Assembly (NCBI RefSeq): GCF_002261225.1
Contig: NZ_NEVM01000005.1
Coordinates: 310,001-374,000 of the forward strand
Length of the DNA stretch: 64,000 nt
Direction of reading: 5' to 3'
DNA from: Bordetella genomosp. 10
GTDB lineage: Bacteria > Pseudomonadota > Gammaproteobacteria > Burkholderiales > Burkholderiaceae_B
Numbering within the stretch: position 1 is the first letter of the stretch; every line of letters starts with the position of its first letter. The position numbers and the translations under genes were made by a program. Positions 48,654 through 57,694 of this stretch are shown one piece after another. The notes under the pieces are model-generated. The model saw nothing but the letters and a program-made list of their open reading frames with translations, ran no database searches and was not told where the DNA came from.

Positions 48654-50057
48654 ATGAATCCCGCTTCCGACCGCCGCAATCTGACGGCCCTGCTGGTCGC
48701 CGCCGTGTTCTTCATGGAGAACCTGGACGCCACCGTCATCTCCACCTCGATGCCCGCCATGGCGCGCGACTTCGGCGTCGCGCCGGAACATCTGTCGGTA
48801 GGCGTCTCCGCCTATCTCGTGGCGCTCACCGTCTTCATTCCCATCAGCGGATGGGCCGCGGACCGGTGCGGGGCGCGCCGCATCTTCGCGGCGGCGATCG
48901 GCGTGTTCACCATCGCCTCCCTGCTTTGCGCGCTGAGCCAGGGCTTGTGGTCCTTCACGGCGGCGCGGACGCTGCAAGGCATAGGCGGCGCGATGATGGT
49001 GCCGGTGGGACGCCTGGTGGTCCTGCGCGACACGCCCAAGAGCGACATGGTGCGGGTGATCGCCATCCTCACCTGGCCCGCCCTGGTCGCGCCGGTGCTG
49101 GGGCCGCCGGTGGGCGGATGGATAAGCACCGCCTGGAGCTGGCACTGGATCTTCCTGCTCAACCTGCCCCTGGGCCTGCTGGCCCTGGCCGCCTGCCTGC
49201 TGCTGGTCCGCAACGGCGGCCATGCCGCCGGCCGTTTCGACATGCGCGGCTTCATCCTCAGCGGGCTGGGCTTCGCCCTGTTCATGACCGGCCTGGAACT
49301 GGCCAGCCGCGCAGACCTGCCGGGCTGGTGGTGGGTCTGCGCCCTGCTGCTGGGCGTGGCGCTGCTGCTGGCCGCCGCGCGCCACCTGCTGCGCACGCCG
49401 AATCCCTTGCTGGGCCTGGCGCCGCTGCGCGTGGCCACCTTCCGCGTCTGCGCGGTCGGAGGATCCCTGTTTCGCTGCGCCATCGGCAGCGCTCCCTTCC
49501 TGGTGCCGCTGATGTTCCAGGTCGGCTTCGGCTGGGACGCCGTGCAGGCCGGCACGCTGCTGCTGTGGCTGTTCGCCGGCAACCTGCTGATGAAGCCGAC
49601 GACGAGCTGGATCATGAACCGCTACGGTTTTCGCCGCACCTTGACGGTGAACGGACTGCTGGTGGCGGCGGGCTTCGCGCTCTGCGCCCTGCTCCAGGAG
49701 AGCACGCCCCTGCCCCTCATCGCCCTGCTGCTCTTCTTCACCGGCATGACGCGTTCATTGCAGTTCACCGCCTACAACACCATCGGTTTCGCCGACGTGC
49801 CGCAGGACCACATGCGCGACGCGACCACGCTGTTCTCCGTGCTGCAACAGATGAACGCCGGCATGGGCATCGCGCTGGGCGCGCTGGCGCTGAGCCTGGC
49901 CCGCCTGCTGCACGGCAGCGAGGCCGGCCAGGCCGGCGCCGGCGACTTCCGCCTCGCCTTCTGGCTCATCGCCGCGCTGGCGCTGGCGGGCACGGTGGAT
50001 AGCTGGCGCTTGCCCAAGGACGCCGGCCAGCGCGTGCTGAAACGCAAGGCGGCGTAG
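48654..50057 (+). CDS. MFS drug-exporter-type transporter (EmrB/QacA, DHA2 family)
   Basis: A 467-residue 12-14-helix permease. Residues 22-32 read AAVFFMENLDATVISTSMPAMARDFG, the DHA2 opening with the 'LD.T...A.P' motif. Motif A is GWAADRCGARRIF, then SFTAARTLQGIGGAMMVPVGRLVVLRD and GPPVGGWISTAWSWHWIFLLNLPLGLL (motif C). It exports drugs or toxic small molecules by proton antiport. The substrate is unknown. The LysR gene is divergent, separated by a dyad. ATG at 48654, with AAGGAA upstream. Confidence 0.92.
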   Translation: MNPASDRRNLTALLVAAVFFMENLDATVISTSMPAMARDFGVAPEHLSVGVSAYLVALTVFIPISGWAADRCGARRIFAAAIGVFTIASLLCALSQGLWSFTAARTLQGIGGAMMVPVGRLVVLRDTPKSDMVRVIAILTWPALVAPVLGPPVGGWISTAWSWHWIFLLNLPLGLLALAACLLLVRNGGHAAGRFDMRGFILSGLGFALFMTGLELASRADLPGWWWVCALLLGVALLLAAARHLLRTPNPLLGLAPLRVATFRVCAVGGSLFRCAIGSAPFLVPLMFQVGFGWDAVQAGTLLLWLFAGNLLMKPTTSWIMNRYGFRRTLTVNGLLVAAGFALCALLQESTPLPLIALLLFFTGMTRSLQFTAYNTIGFADVPQDHMRDATTLFSVLQQMNAGMGIALGALALSLARLLHGSEAGQAGAGDFRLAFWLIAALALAGTVDSWRLPKDAGQRVLKRKAA

Positions 50058-50094
50058 GCGCGGGCCAGGACCTCGCGCCGCGCCGTTCGCCGCG

Positions 50095-53000
50095 TCAGAA
50101 GCGCCAGCGCACGTTCACCGCCCCGCTGTTCTGGCGGTTGCCGCCGCCGAACTGGCCGCTGTAGGCCAGGCCGATGGTGGTGGCGCGGGTGATGGACAGG
50201 TCCGCGCCCAGGGACAGCACGGCCGCATCGCGGGCGATGGGAGCGCCGGCCACGGTGAAGGACTGGCTGCCGTCGAAGGCCATCGTGGTGGTCGGATCCA
50301 GGTCGCCATAGGAATGGCGCCAGCCGGCCGTCGCGAACAGGCGGCCCTGCGAGCTGCCGCTCTCGAACGTGGTCTGTACGCGCAAGCCCAGGGTGTTGCT
50401 GCCGACCCGGTTATGGCTGCTCTTGCCCGTCAGCGCGGCGTCGCCGCCGGACTCGCCGAAGCCGCGCGTGCGCTGGTCGCTGTAGTCGGCGCCGACGAAG
50501 GGTTCCAGCGTGATGCGTTCGGTCATCGGCAGCGCGTAGCCCAGTTCGGTGAAGACCTGCGTGGTATTGACGCTGTAGGAAGCCTTCAGTTGCTGGCCCA
50601 CGCCGGCCGCGTCGACGTCGCGCTTGGTGTCGATGTCGTGCCAGGTATAGCTGGCGCCCAGGGTCAGGTTGAGCTTGCCGGGACCGGCTTCGAAAGCCTT
50701 GCCGCCATAGATCACGCCGCTATAGCTGTCGATGTCTGCGCGCGAGGACTGGCCCTTGATGCTGCTGTGGCTGCCGGTGTAGCCCAGCGCGCCGCCGGCG
50801 CGCCAGCCGCCGCCCACGGCCTGGTCGCCGCCGACGAACAGGCCGCCGTCGGATTGGCGAACCTCGGCGGCATCGTCGCGGCTGCCCAAGGTGCGCCAAT
50901 TGCCGAAGACCTGGGCCCACACGGGCTGGGCCGCGGACTGGGGCAGCGCGGAGGCGTCGCCGCGTCCGAGTTGCGCGGTGGGACGGCCGGGGGTCATGCC
51001 GGCGGCCAGGTTGGCGCGCAGGTAGGTCATGGGCAGGCTCACGACGTTGGAGGCCACGCCGTTGAGCATATTGCTGGCGGAGGCGTGGGCCTCCCCGCTG
51101 AGGCTTTGGAAGACGGCCGCCGGCGTGCCGTTGGGCAGGTTCAGGACGCGGGAATACAGGGCGCTGCTGGCCGGCAGCGATTGCAGGGCATTGGCGACCG
51201 AGCGCTGGTTGCGGTTGTCGGCGAGGTCGGCGAAGCGGATGGGACGCGTCGCGCCGCCGCCGGTGTTGCCGCTACCGCTGCCGCCGCCGGTGTTGCCGGT
51301 ATTGCCGCCGGTGTCGCCGCCCGAGCCGCCCTGGCCAGGATCCACCGGCACGCTCTTGCGCTGCACGGTCAGGTCGACCGCGTTCGCCTCATAAGCCAGC
51401 GACGGCTCCAGGAAGGCCAGGTCGGACGCCACGGTCGTGAACTTGCCGCTTACGCCGCCGGTGGCTTCCAGCACCCTGTAGGTGGTCGACTCGGCATACA
51501 GGCCGTTGCCGAGCCCCGCCATCTGGAACCGGGCGCCGTCGAGTACCGTCGCCGCGCCGTTGACCGCGACCTTGCTGGCGGTGCCATCGGGCAGCGCGGC
51601 GATGCGCAGCGTGGCGCCGGAAGCGAATTGCAGCATGTTGTTCACGGTCAGCGTGCCGGTGGGCTGCGCCCTGCTGCCGGGCGACAGAATGCCGTCGCGG
51701 CTGATCTGCGCGATGCCGATCTCGCCCGTGCCGGACAGCGTGCCGCCCAGCAGCGTGCCGACGAAACCGCCCAGCTTGCCGTTCACCTCCAGCGTGCCCT
51801 GCTGGACCACGGTGCCGCCGAGGAAGCCGCTGCTATCGCCGGTGAGCGACAGCGTGCCGGCGCCGGCCTGGACGATCAGGTTGGTATTGCCGCCGCTGAT
51901 CTTGCCGGCGTAGGTCGCGTCATCGGAGCGGAAAAAGCCGAGGGTGCCGCCCTGCATCGTTATGTCGCCGGCGATGCTGCCCGTCGTGCCGCCGTTGCCG
52001 ATGACGAGCGTGCCCTGGGTTTGCACGGTCGTGCCGCCGGTGTGCGTGGCGTTGCCGGTCAGCGTGATGCCGGCGCCGTTCTGCACGACGAGTTGGCCGC
52101 TGCCGGAAATATTGCCGCCATAGGTGTAGGGCGAGTCGCTCGATTGCTTGCGGTCGATGGCCAGCGTCGCGCTTTCGCCCAGCTTCACGTCGCCGACGAT
52201 GGCGCCGGTGGTGCCGCCGTTGCCGATCTGCAGCGTGCCGGCGGCGACTTTCGTCAGGCCGGTGTAGGTGTTTTCTCCGGTCAGGGTGAGCTTGTTGTTG
52301 CCCTCTTTGGTAAAGCCGCCCGCGCCGCTGATGACGCCGCCGAAGGCTTGGTCGTCGCTGCGGTTGAAAGCCAGGACGCCGCTGCTGGCGACGTCCACGT
52401 CGCCCACGATGGAGCCGGCGGTGTGGCCGTCGCCCACGATCAGCGTGCCCTGCGACACGCGCGTGCCTCCGGTGTAGGTATTGGCGCCGGTCAGCGTCAG
52501 CTTGCCCATGCCGCGTTTGTCGAGCGTGCCGCCGCCGTCGATGGCGTCGCTGTAGACGACGGCGTCGGCGCGATTGAAGGCCAGGGTGGCGCCGGCGGAC
52601 GTCGTCACCTTGCCGACGATGCTGCCCGTGGTGCCGCCATCGCCGATCTGCAGCGTGCCGGCCAGCACCTTGGTGCCGCCGGTATAGGTGTTCTCGCCGA
52701 TGAAGGTCAGCGTGCCGGCGCCGCGCTGCTCCACGGAACCGATAGCCGAGGGGGCGCCGCCGTAGTTGGGATCGTCCGAGATGACGCCGGCGTAGGTAAC
52801 GTCGTCGGATCGGTTGAAGGCCAGCGAACCGCCCATCGTCTGGACATTGGAAGCGATGCTGCCCGCGGTGCTGCCATTGCCGACCTGCACCGTGCCGGAA
52901 GCGATCTTCAGGTCGCCGGTATGGGTGCTTGCGCCGGTCAGGGTCAGCGTGCCGTCGCCGCTCATGAGGATCTGGCCCGTGCCGGACATGACGCCGCCGT

Positions 53001-54771
53001 AGGTGTAGTCGCCGAGGCGGGCGAACTCCGCTCCCGCGTAGGCATCCACGTCCAGGCCGCCGGCGAGGTTGCCGGTGTTGCTGGTATTGTGGGGATCGCC
53101 GATCCGCACCGTGCCTTCCACGACATGCGTGGTGCCGGTATAGGTGTTGTCCGCGTCGAGGACGAGGACCCCATAACCGGTCTTGGTCAGGCCGCCGGGG
53201 CCGGTGACGACGCCGGCAATGTGCACCGTCTTGCCGGTCCTGGTTTCAAGGGTGCCGCCATTCGCGCCCAGCGTGACGGCGCGCGCGGCGTCGATCGTCA
53301 TGTCGGAGGCAACGAACAGCCCGCCGCCGTTCAAGGTAAGCCCCCCGCTGGTCGCGCCGAGGTTGCCGTCGTTGTCGATCGAGAGCGAGCCTCCCGTGAC
53401 GGTCCAGGGCGTGACCGCGGCGGTCGTGCCGGAGAGGGCCAGGGTGCCATCGCCCGATTTCACATAGTTGGAGAAGCCGCTGATCTTCGCCTGGAGGGTG
53501 GATGTATCGAACAACGTCGGCTCGACCGTCACGATGTTCGAGACCGTCAAGCTGTTGGAGCCGTTGTATTCCAGCGTGTTGTTGGCGCCGCGAGCGACGA
53601 CATTGCCCCAAAAAGTTCCATTCTCCTGCTGCACCAGCCGGCTGTTGTCTCCATTGATTTCCACGGCGTTGCCGCGCATGGGGTCGTTGTAAAGCGTGCC
53701 CCCGACGAAGCTCTGGCCGCCGCTGATGAGACCGTTGTTGTAGATGGTGGTGTTGCTGCCGGCGAGCACGCCGACGCCGCCAGGCAGGTTGCCCGCGATG
53801 TTGTTGAATCCCGGCGAACCGGAGTCGCCGCCATGGATCTCCCCTACCGCTCCGCTATCGAAGTCTTGCTGGTTGACGAGGGTCGCGCCGTTGCCCAGGC
53901 TGACGCCGGCGCCGCCGTAGCCGCTCCGGCCGCCGGCGAAGCCGTAGCCATCGCCGCCATCGCCACCATTGCCGCCTTGGATGTAGCCGGCATTGGTCAA
54001 GATGCCGTTACTGTCAAACTGCACGCCATTGCCGCCGTCGCCGCCATTGGCCCCACCGGAAACTTGGCCCATGCCGCCGGCGCCCCCTCCTCCGCCGCTG
54101 ATATGGGCATCCTGGCCTATCGTCACGCTGCCGCCGGTTGCATGCACGCCGTAGCCCCCGGCGCCACCGCCGCCGGAAGCGCTGCCGAAACTAAAGCCGC
54201 TGGCTCCGCCCTGCCCCCCTTTACCGCCGGCATAGGAGTCCGTCAAAGTCACATCGGTGGATGAGTCCAGGGCGCTTCCTCCGCCTCCGCCGCCTCCTGC
54301 GCCATTAGGAGATGGATCGATGTTGTCTCCGCCTGGCTGGCCGGCGCCACCGGTAAGAATGCCGCCTATCAACGTAACGCCGACGCCCGCACTGCCGCCA
54401 GCGTTCTGGGGAAAGGAAGAACCCGCGTTAACGCCGCCGGCGCCGCCATCGGCGCCGGAGCCTCCTCCGCCGCCCCCGCCCGTCGCTGGACCACCGAGGC
54501 CCTCGCCCCCCATCTGACCTGGCTGCCCACCAGCGCCTCCGAACCCTGTAAAGCCGCCCCCCGTTCCGCCGACACTGCCGGCGAGGGTGAAAGTGCTGGC
54601 GCTTTGCGCATGACTGCCGGCCGGCACGCCAGCCAGGGCAGCCATGACGAGCGCGCCGGTAACGGACAGGGCAAGGCGCCTGGACCCCGAGCGATGCGCG
54701 GAGGCATTTTCGGAGGCCACTTGGTAAACGCCCAGGGCACGATTGAAGACGATGCGATAGATGTGATTCAT
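50095..54771 (-). CDS. Type Va autotransporter with Gly-rich head and beta-strand repeats
   Basis: A 1558-residue surface protein. Order: extended signal peptide region (residues 1-25, MNHIYRIVFNRALGVYQVASEN) plus hydrophobic core cut near SHAQ; Gly-rich low-complexity head (about 60-330, GGAGG, GGEGLGG, GGNGGDGG blocks); a run of about seven passenger repeats of about 72 residues (NTYTGGT, GTLQIGDGG, GSIVG motifs); a Gly/Thr/Ser linker with PVDPGQGGSGGD; and a C-terminal beta-barrel (about 1265-1558) ending in VRWRF. The final Phe and even barrel strands fit outer-membrane insertion by BAM. The start at 54771 is set by the signal region. Likely an adhesin or surface layer; no protease or lipase motif was seen. 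Confidence 0.93.
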   Translation of the reverse strand: MNHIYRIVFNRALGVYQVASENASAHRSGSRRLALSVTGALVMAALAGVPAGSHAQSASTFTLAGSVGGTGGGFTGFGGAGGQPGQMGGEGLGGPATGGGGGGGSGADGGAGGVNAGSSFPQNAGGSAGVGVTLIGGILTGGAGQPGGDNIDPSPNGAGGGGGGGSALDSSTDVTLTDSYAGGKGGQGGASGFSFGSASGGGGAGGYGVHATGGSVTIGQDAHISGGGGGAGGMGQVSGGANGGDGGNGVQFDSNGILTNAGYIQGGNGGDGGDGYGFAGGRSGYGGAGVSLGNGATLVNQQDFDSGAVGEIHGGDSGSPGFNNIAGNLPGGVGVLAGSNTTIYNNGLISGGQSFVGGTLYNDPMRGNAVEINGDNSRLVQQENGTFWGNVVARGANNTLEYNGSNSLTVSNIVTVEPTLFDTSTLQAKISGFSNYVKSGDGTLALSGTTAAVTPWTVTGGSLSIDNDGNLGATSGGLTLNGGGLFVASDMTIDAARAVTLGANGGTLETRTGKTVHIAGVVTGPGGLTKTGYGVLVLDADNTYTGTTHVVEGTVRIGDPHNTSNTGNLAGGLDVDAYAGAEFARLGDYTYGGVMSGTGQILMSGDGTLTLTGASTHTGDLKIASGTVQVGNGSTAGSIASNVQTMGGSLAFNRSDDVTYAGVISDDPNYGGAPSAIGSVEQRGAGTLTFIGENTYTGGTKVLAGTLQIGDGGTTGSIVGKVTTSAGATLAFNRADAVVYSDAIDGGGTLDKRGMGKLTLTGANTYTGGTRVSQGTLIVGDGHTAGSIVGDVDVASSGVLAFNRSDDQAFGGVISGAGGFTKEGNNKLTLTGENTYTGLTKVAAGTLQIGNGGTTGAIVGDVKLGESATLAIDRKQSSDSPYTYGGNISGSGQLVVQNGAGITLTGNATHTGGTTVQTQGTLVIGNGGTTGSIAGDITMQGGTLGFFRSDDATYAGKISGGNTNLIVQAGAGTLSLTGDSSGFLGGTVVQQGTLEVNGKLGGFVGTLLGGTLSGTGEIGIAQISRDGILSPGSRAQPTGTLTVNNMLQFASGATLRIAALPDGTASKVAVNGAATVLDGARFQMAGLGNGLYAESTTYRVLEATGGVSGKFTTVASDLAFLEPSLAYEANAVDLTVQRKSVPVDPGQGGSGGDTGGNTGNTGGGSGSGNTGGGATRPIRFADLADNRNQRSVANALQSLPASSALYSRVLNLPNGTPAAVFQSLSGEAHASASNMLNGVASNVVSLPMTYLRANLAAGMTPGRPTAQLGRGDASALPQSAAQPVWAQVFGNWRTLGSRDDAAEVRQSDGGLFVGGDQAVGGGWRAGGALGYTGSHSSIKGQSSRADIDSYSGVIYGGKAFEAGPGKLNLTLGASYTWHDIDTKRDVDAAGVGQQLKASYSVNTTQVFTELGYALPMTERITLEPFVGADYSDQRTRGFGESGGDAALTGKSSHNRVGSNTLGLRVQTTFESGSSQGRLFATAGWRHSYGDLDPTTTMAFDGSQSFTVAGAPIARDAAVLSLGADLSITRATTIGLAYSGQFGGGNRQNSGAVNVRWRF
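51790..53180 (-). repeat. Tandem autotransporter beta-strand repeats
   Basis: About seven imperfect units of about 215 bases lie within the autotransporter gene. Each codes for 'LTLTGxNTYTGGTxVxxGTLxIGxGGTTGSI' followed by 'xLAFNRSDD' (shown with variable positions). Starting points of the typical segment occur near 53155, 52970, 52710, 52500, 52290, 52075 and 51865. The repeats are diverged at the nucleotide level, so recent duplication is not evident, but they could recombine. Confidence 0.7.
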
Positions 54772-55298
54772 ACCGGGTTCGACGAGAGTCGCTGTGTGCG
54801 CTGGTAATGGGTGTTGAAACGTCGCGCCAGCAGCCGTGACCGCGCCGAACCCTTGTTCATGTCGGATAAATATTTGACATTTGAAACAAGGAGTTTCTAT
54901 GCAATCGGCAAGTATGTCTTCGGAGAATAAGCGGCCTAATTTGCCGTTATTCAAAACTTTGAATAGCGATAAAAGTTAAATTAAGCAGAAATTAACAATA
55001 CATTGACAATTGATGAGCAATTGAATGCCCACTATTGTTTGTTTATGAAATGCACCTGGGCAGCCTTGGAGAAAATGCTCATCCATGTCTCCACTAAAAA
55101 TAACAAACGATTCTAATTGTTTCTTTAAAGGTGGCGGTTTATAGACATGAAGGGCAACGCGGGCAATCGCCGGCGGAAAGGAGCGACAGATCGCCCCCGG
55201 CGCCACGACGTGGCCTCCGGAATCCGGCAACTGCTTTACCATCCGACTTTCATAGTCGTGCCGGCCACGCCGCCAGGAAAATCAGGAAGCCGCCCTTC
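54772..55298. other. AT-rich noncoding stretch before the autotransporter
   Basis: The 527 bases between the autotransporter start and the next gene hold no supported gene. From about 54850 to 55130 the AT content is markedly higher than around, with several TTGACA- or TATAAT-like strings (for example TTGACAATTGATGAG near 55003). The autotransporter promoter is probably here. An open reading frame on the minus strand (54976-55242, 88 codons) has no ribosome site or recognisable family and was not called. Confidence 0.55.
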
Positions 55299-55988
55299 AT
55301 GAATCACGTCGCAATCAAGCCGGCAAGGAAACCAGCCTCCCCAACGTTCATTGCATGCCTGCTGGTGATGACCCTGTTCGCCTTCGCGGCGGCCGTCAGC
55401 GCGTTCAATCCGAACGTTGGTAGCTACCTGCAAACCACGCACTGGACGATCGGTCACCTTGCGCTTTTTCTGGGCACGCTTGCGCTGGCGAGCGGCATTG
55501 CGGGAATAACGGCACGGTTTCTGGCGCGCGGCGCGTGGGCCTGGCTGCTGGCCTGCGTGGCGTGGCTGCTGGTGGTCGCGGTCATGCTGCTGTTCGTGTT
55601 CCGCTATCCGGCCGAGTTTTACGTGAGATACAGTAAAAACGTCGTCGAAGATCATGTTCCCGACGTCCTCGAACAACAGGCCCTGTCATTCGACAATTCT
55701 GCTCGCCGAAATCTCTGGGGAACCAGCACGACCTATCGCTTGACGTGGGTGGGACCGATCACTAGCTGCATTACGCCAGGCACGGCCGCGCCCGGCCAAT
55801 GCAAATTGATGGAATGCGTGAGGGCCAGATCCTCGTGGCTGGCCGGCGGCGACTTTCAGCATTTCTGGGGCATAGAGCCCTACACCGAATCGGCCGATGG
55901 GCTTCGCAACGCGCAATGCCATGAAGTCGACCCAAGCGCCATCAAGGCGGCGGACTATGACGAACAAGGGCAGCGTATCGTGCAGTGA
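55299..55988 (+). CDS. Membrane protein of unknown function
   Basis: A 229-residue protein not recognised by family. After a short polar head (MNHVAIKPARKPA) come three hydrophobic segments: about 17-36 (FIACLLVMTLFAFAAAVSAF), 46-75 (HWTIGHLALFLGTLALASGI) and 83-107 (WAWLLACVAWLLVVAVMLLFVF). The rest is a polar C-terminal domain of about 120 residues with four cysteines (SCITPG, QCKLMECV, NAQCHEV). It probably sits in the inner membrane with the Cys-rich part outside. The gene faces the DUF6708-like gene, stop to stop with 6 bases between. Confidence 0.75.
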   Translation: MNHVAIKPARKPASPTFIACLLVMTLFAFAAAVSAFNPNVGSYLQTTHWTIGHLALFLGTLALASGIAGITARFLARGAWAWLLACVAWLLVVAVMLLFVFRYPAEFYVRYSKNVVEDHVPDVLEQQALSFDNSARRNLWGTSTTYRLTWVGPITSCITPGTAAPGQCKLMECVRARSSWLAGGDFQHFWGIEPYTESADGLRNAQCHEVDPSAIKAADYDEQGQRIVQ

Positions 55989-55994
55989 CCTGCC

Positions 55995-56882
55995 CTAAGG
56001 ACTTTCATCGATCGAACCAGGCCGGCGCGGTGCGCCACCCGCGGCTTCGATGATGGACGACGGATACGCCATCCGCTTGCCGAGCATGGAAGCGGCCTGC
56101 GTCTCCCCATCGGCGACCGGCGGACCGTTTTCTTCCATATAGCGTCGGATATGCTCCCAAAGCATCCATAGCGGCTCGTCGTTCAGAACATGATCGTGGC
56201 CTATGGCCACGGTGCACGACACGAGGCGTGGATCGTTGCCTTCGCCGCCCCAAAGAAGCATCAGCCTGCAATATCGTCCGGACGTCCGCCAATCGACGAT
56301 CTCTTCGAATCTATAGCTGCGCACCCGCGCCCGATCCCAGTCGGCAGCACGATATTGCGGATCGGCGCGCCCAAACAAAGATTTCCAACGAGGAGAACAG
56401 CTCGCCGATGGATAGCTGACCGTCCGGTCTTTCCGATTGAAGATCACGGGCCAGTCAGACGGGGCGCATAACCAGTTCTTCCAGGAGCGGATCTGCATGA
56501 TCAGGAGCCATGCAGCGAGCAGCAGGAAAACCCAGGTAATGGGATAGAAGTTTCCATGCAGAAGCAAACCCACGCCGAACGATGCAAGCATGACCGTGAC
56601 CGGCGTCATCAGCATGGCCCACCGCAACTCGGTCCGTTGTGCCCTGCCGGTGGGAGAAGCGATCGCTATCGCATCGGGAAATACGTCGACCAGCGATCGC
56701 CCGGCGCCGGCCAGCACATGCACCGCTCGCGTCTTGTCTTCCGGAGCAACACGCCAAGGCCGCACAAGAAATCCGCCAGCATTTTGCGAATCGGGAAACC
56801 GGAAATAAGGCTCGTCCTTATTCCAGACGCCAATCAGCACATCGTATTGACTCGGCATCAGGATCGCGGACTTGGGCGGCAT
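55995..56882 (-). CDS. DUF6708-like membrane-associated protein
   Basis: A 295-residue protein. Residues about 87-130 form two close hydrophobic segments (WAMLMTPVTVMLASFGVGLL, then TWVFLLLAAWLLIMQI), with soluble parts on each side. The later half includes VIFNRKDRTVSYP, EEIVDWRT, and LWMLWEHIRRYMEENGPP near the C-terminus. The layout (two helices, a 'FNR..R.V' strand, then 'LWE.IRRYME') is that of DUF6708 proteins, whose function is unknown and which are often found near type VI or toxin loci. The assignment is from memory of the pattern, not from a search. Confidence 0.6.
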   Translation of the reverse strand: MPPKSAILMPSQYDVLIGVWNKDEPYFRFPDSQNAGGFLVRPWRVAPEDKTRAVHVLAGAGRSLVDVFPDAIAIASPTGRAQRTELRWAMLMTPVTVMLASFGVGLLLHGNFYPITWVFLLLAAWLLIMQIRSWKNWLCAPSDWPVIFNRKDRTVSYPSASCSPRWKSLFGRADPQYRAADWDRARVRSYRFEEIVDWRTSGRYCRLMLLWGGEGNDPRLVSCTVAIGHDHVLNDEPLWMLWEHIRRYMEENGPPVADGETQAASMLGKRMAYPSSIIEAAGGAPRRPGSIDESP

Positions 56883-56898
56883 GAGTTTGGATGGATAC

Positions 56899-57678
56899 CT
56901 AGCGAATCGCCTCGGTAATCTTGCGCCTTAGCGCCGATTCTTCCTGTAGCGAAGGAATTTGATCGTTTGCCACGGTGGTCAACCGGGCCAGATCCTGCTT
57001 CGGAATCGTCGTCATATCGGAATAGACGATCAAACTGCGAAAGTCGAAGTCATGCTGGATCAAATACTGGATGACGATCGTCGCCAATCGTGCGCGCCCA
57101 CTGCTCGGAACGCCGAATATCAAGAGAGGCCGGCCGCTCTCTCCTCGTATCGCGAAGTCCGAACGATAACGGTCCGCGTCAGGCACATCCGGCGCCGCAT
57201 AGTCGGTCATCAACGCATCGGGGCCGACGATGCGTTCCAGTTCTTCCGCCAGGTCATCGAAAAACGTGCTCTCGACCTGGATTCGATTCAAGAACCGAAT
57301 GTCATGGATGCGCGTCAACGCTTGCCCGAAGCGGAAAACCCCTTCGCCAAGCCTGGTTGACGGGGCCTCGAGAAAGAGATCGCCGTTATCGTCCTCTATG
57401 CCCATTTCGGCGACGATTTGTTCGAACACCCGCGCCCGCGTGCCGTCTCTCAGCTTTTCGATGTCTTGCTCATAGCTAAGCCGCATCAAGGTATTGCCCA
57501 TGTCGCTGAGCCGCCAACCTCCCGTTGCGGTACGCCTGAGATAGATCGTGTACCCATCGCCGTCGGGAAACGTGAAGGGGGTCGAAACGACGATGTATCC
57601 CTCTTTCGTCTCACGCAGAGACACCTCCGCGCACATCGAGCGGCACAACTGATCTTGCAGGTCTCTAAGCGAATCCAT
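56899..57678 (-). CDS. DUF1828-domain protein
   Basis: A 259-residue soluble protein. The N-terminal domain (residues 1-100) contains YIVVSTPFTFPDGDGYTIYLRRTATGGWRLSDMGNTLMRLSYEQDI, the DUF1828 pattern: 'tPf.f.DGD...iyl', then 'lsDmG.t...L'. The C-terminal half includes RSDFAIRGESGRPLLIFGVPSSGRARLATIVIQYLIQHDFDF, reminiscent of a restriction-endonuclease-like or nuclease-related fold but with no clear active site. Function is unknown; relatives occur in phage and defence loci. It begins 16 bases after the stop of a small partner gene, so the two are likely one operon. Confidence 0.75.
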   Translation of the reverse strand: MDSLRDLQDQLCRSMCAEVSLRETKEGYIVVSTPFTFPDGDGYTIYLRRTATGGWRLSDMGNTLMRLSYEQDIEKLRDGTRARVFEQIVAEMGIEDDNGDLFLEAPSTRLGEGVFRFGQALTRIHDIRFLNRIQVESTFFDDLAEELERIVGPDALMTDYAAPDVPDADRYRSDFAIRGESGRPLLIFGVPSSGRARLATIVIQYLIQHDFDFRSLIVYSDMTTIPKQDLARLTTVANDQIPSLQEESALRRKITEAIR

Positions 57679-57694
57679 GATGGGTATTTATTGC

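Noticed and set aside
51790..53180. Regularly spaced repeats as a CRISPR array
   Set aside because: Units of about 215 bases are in frame, diverged and encode autotransporter passenger motifs; no short identical direct repeats with unique spacers.
50314..54264. A very long open frame opposite the autotransporter gene
   Set aside because: Long antisense frames are a normal by-product of GC-rich codons with Gly/Thr repeats; no protein family, start context or ribosome site.
54976..55242. An 88-codon minus-strand reading frame between the autotransporter and the membrane protein
   Set aside because: No ribosome site, no recognisable family, crosses an AT-rich promoter-like zone and overlaps the leader of the plus-strand gene.
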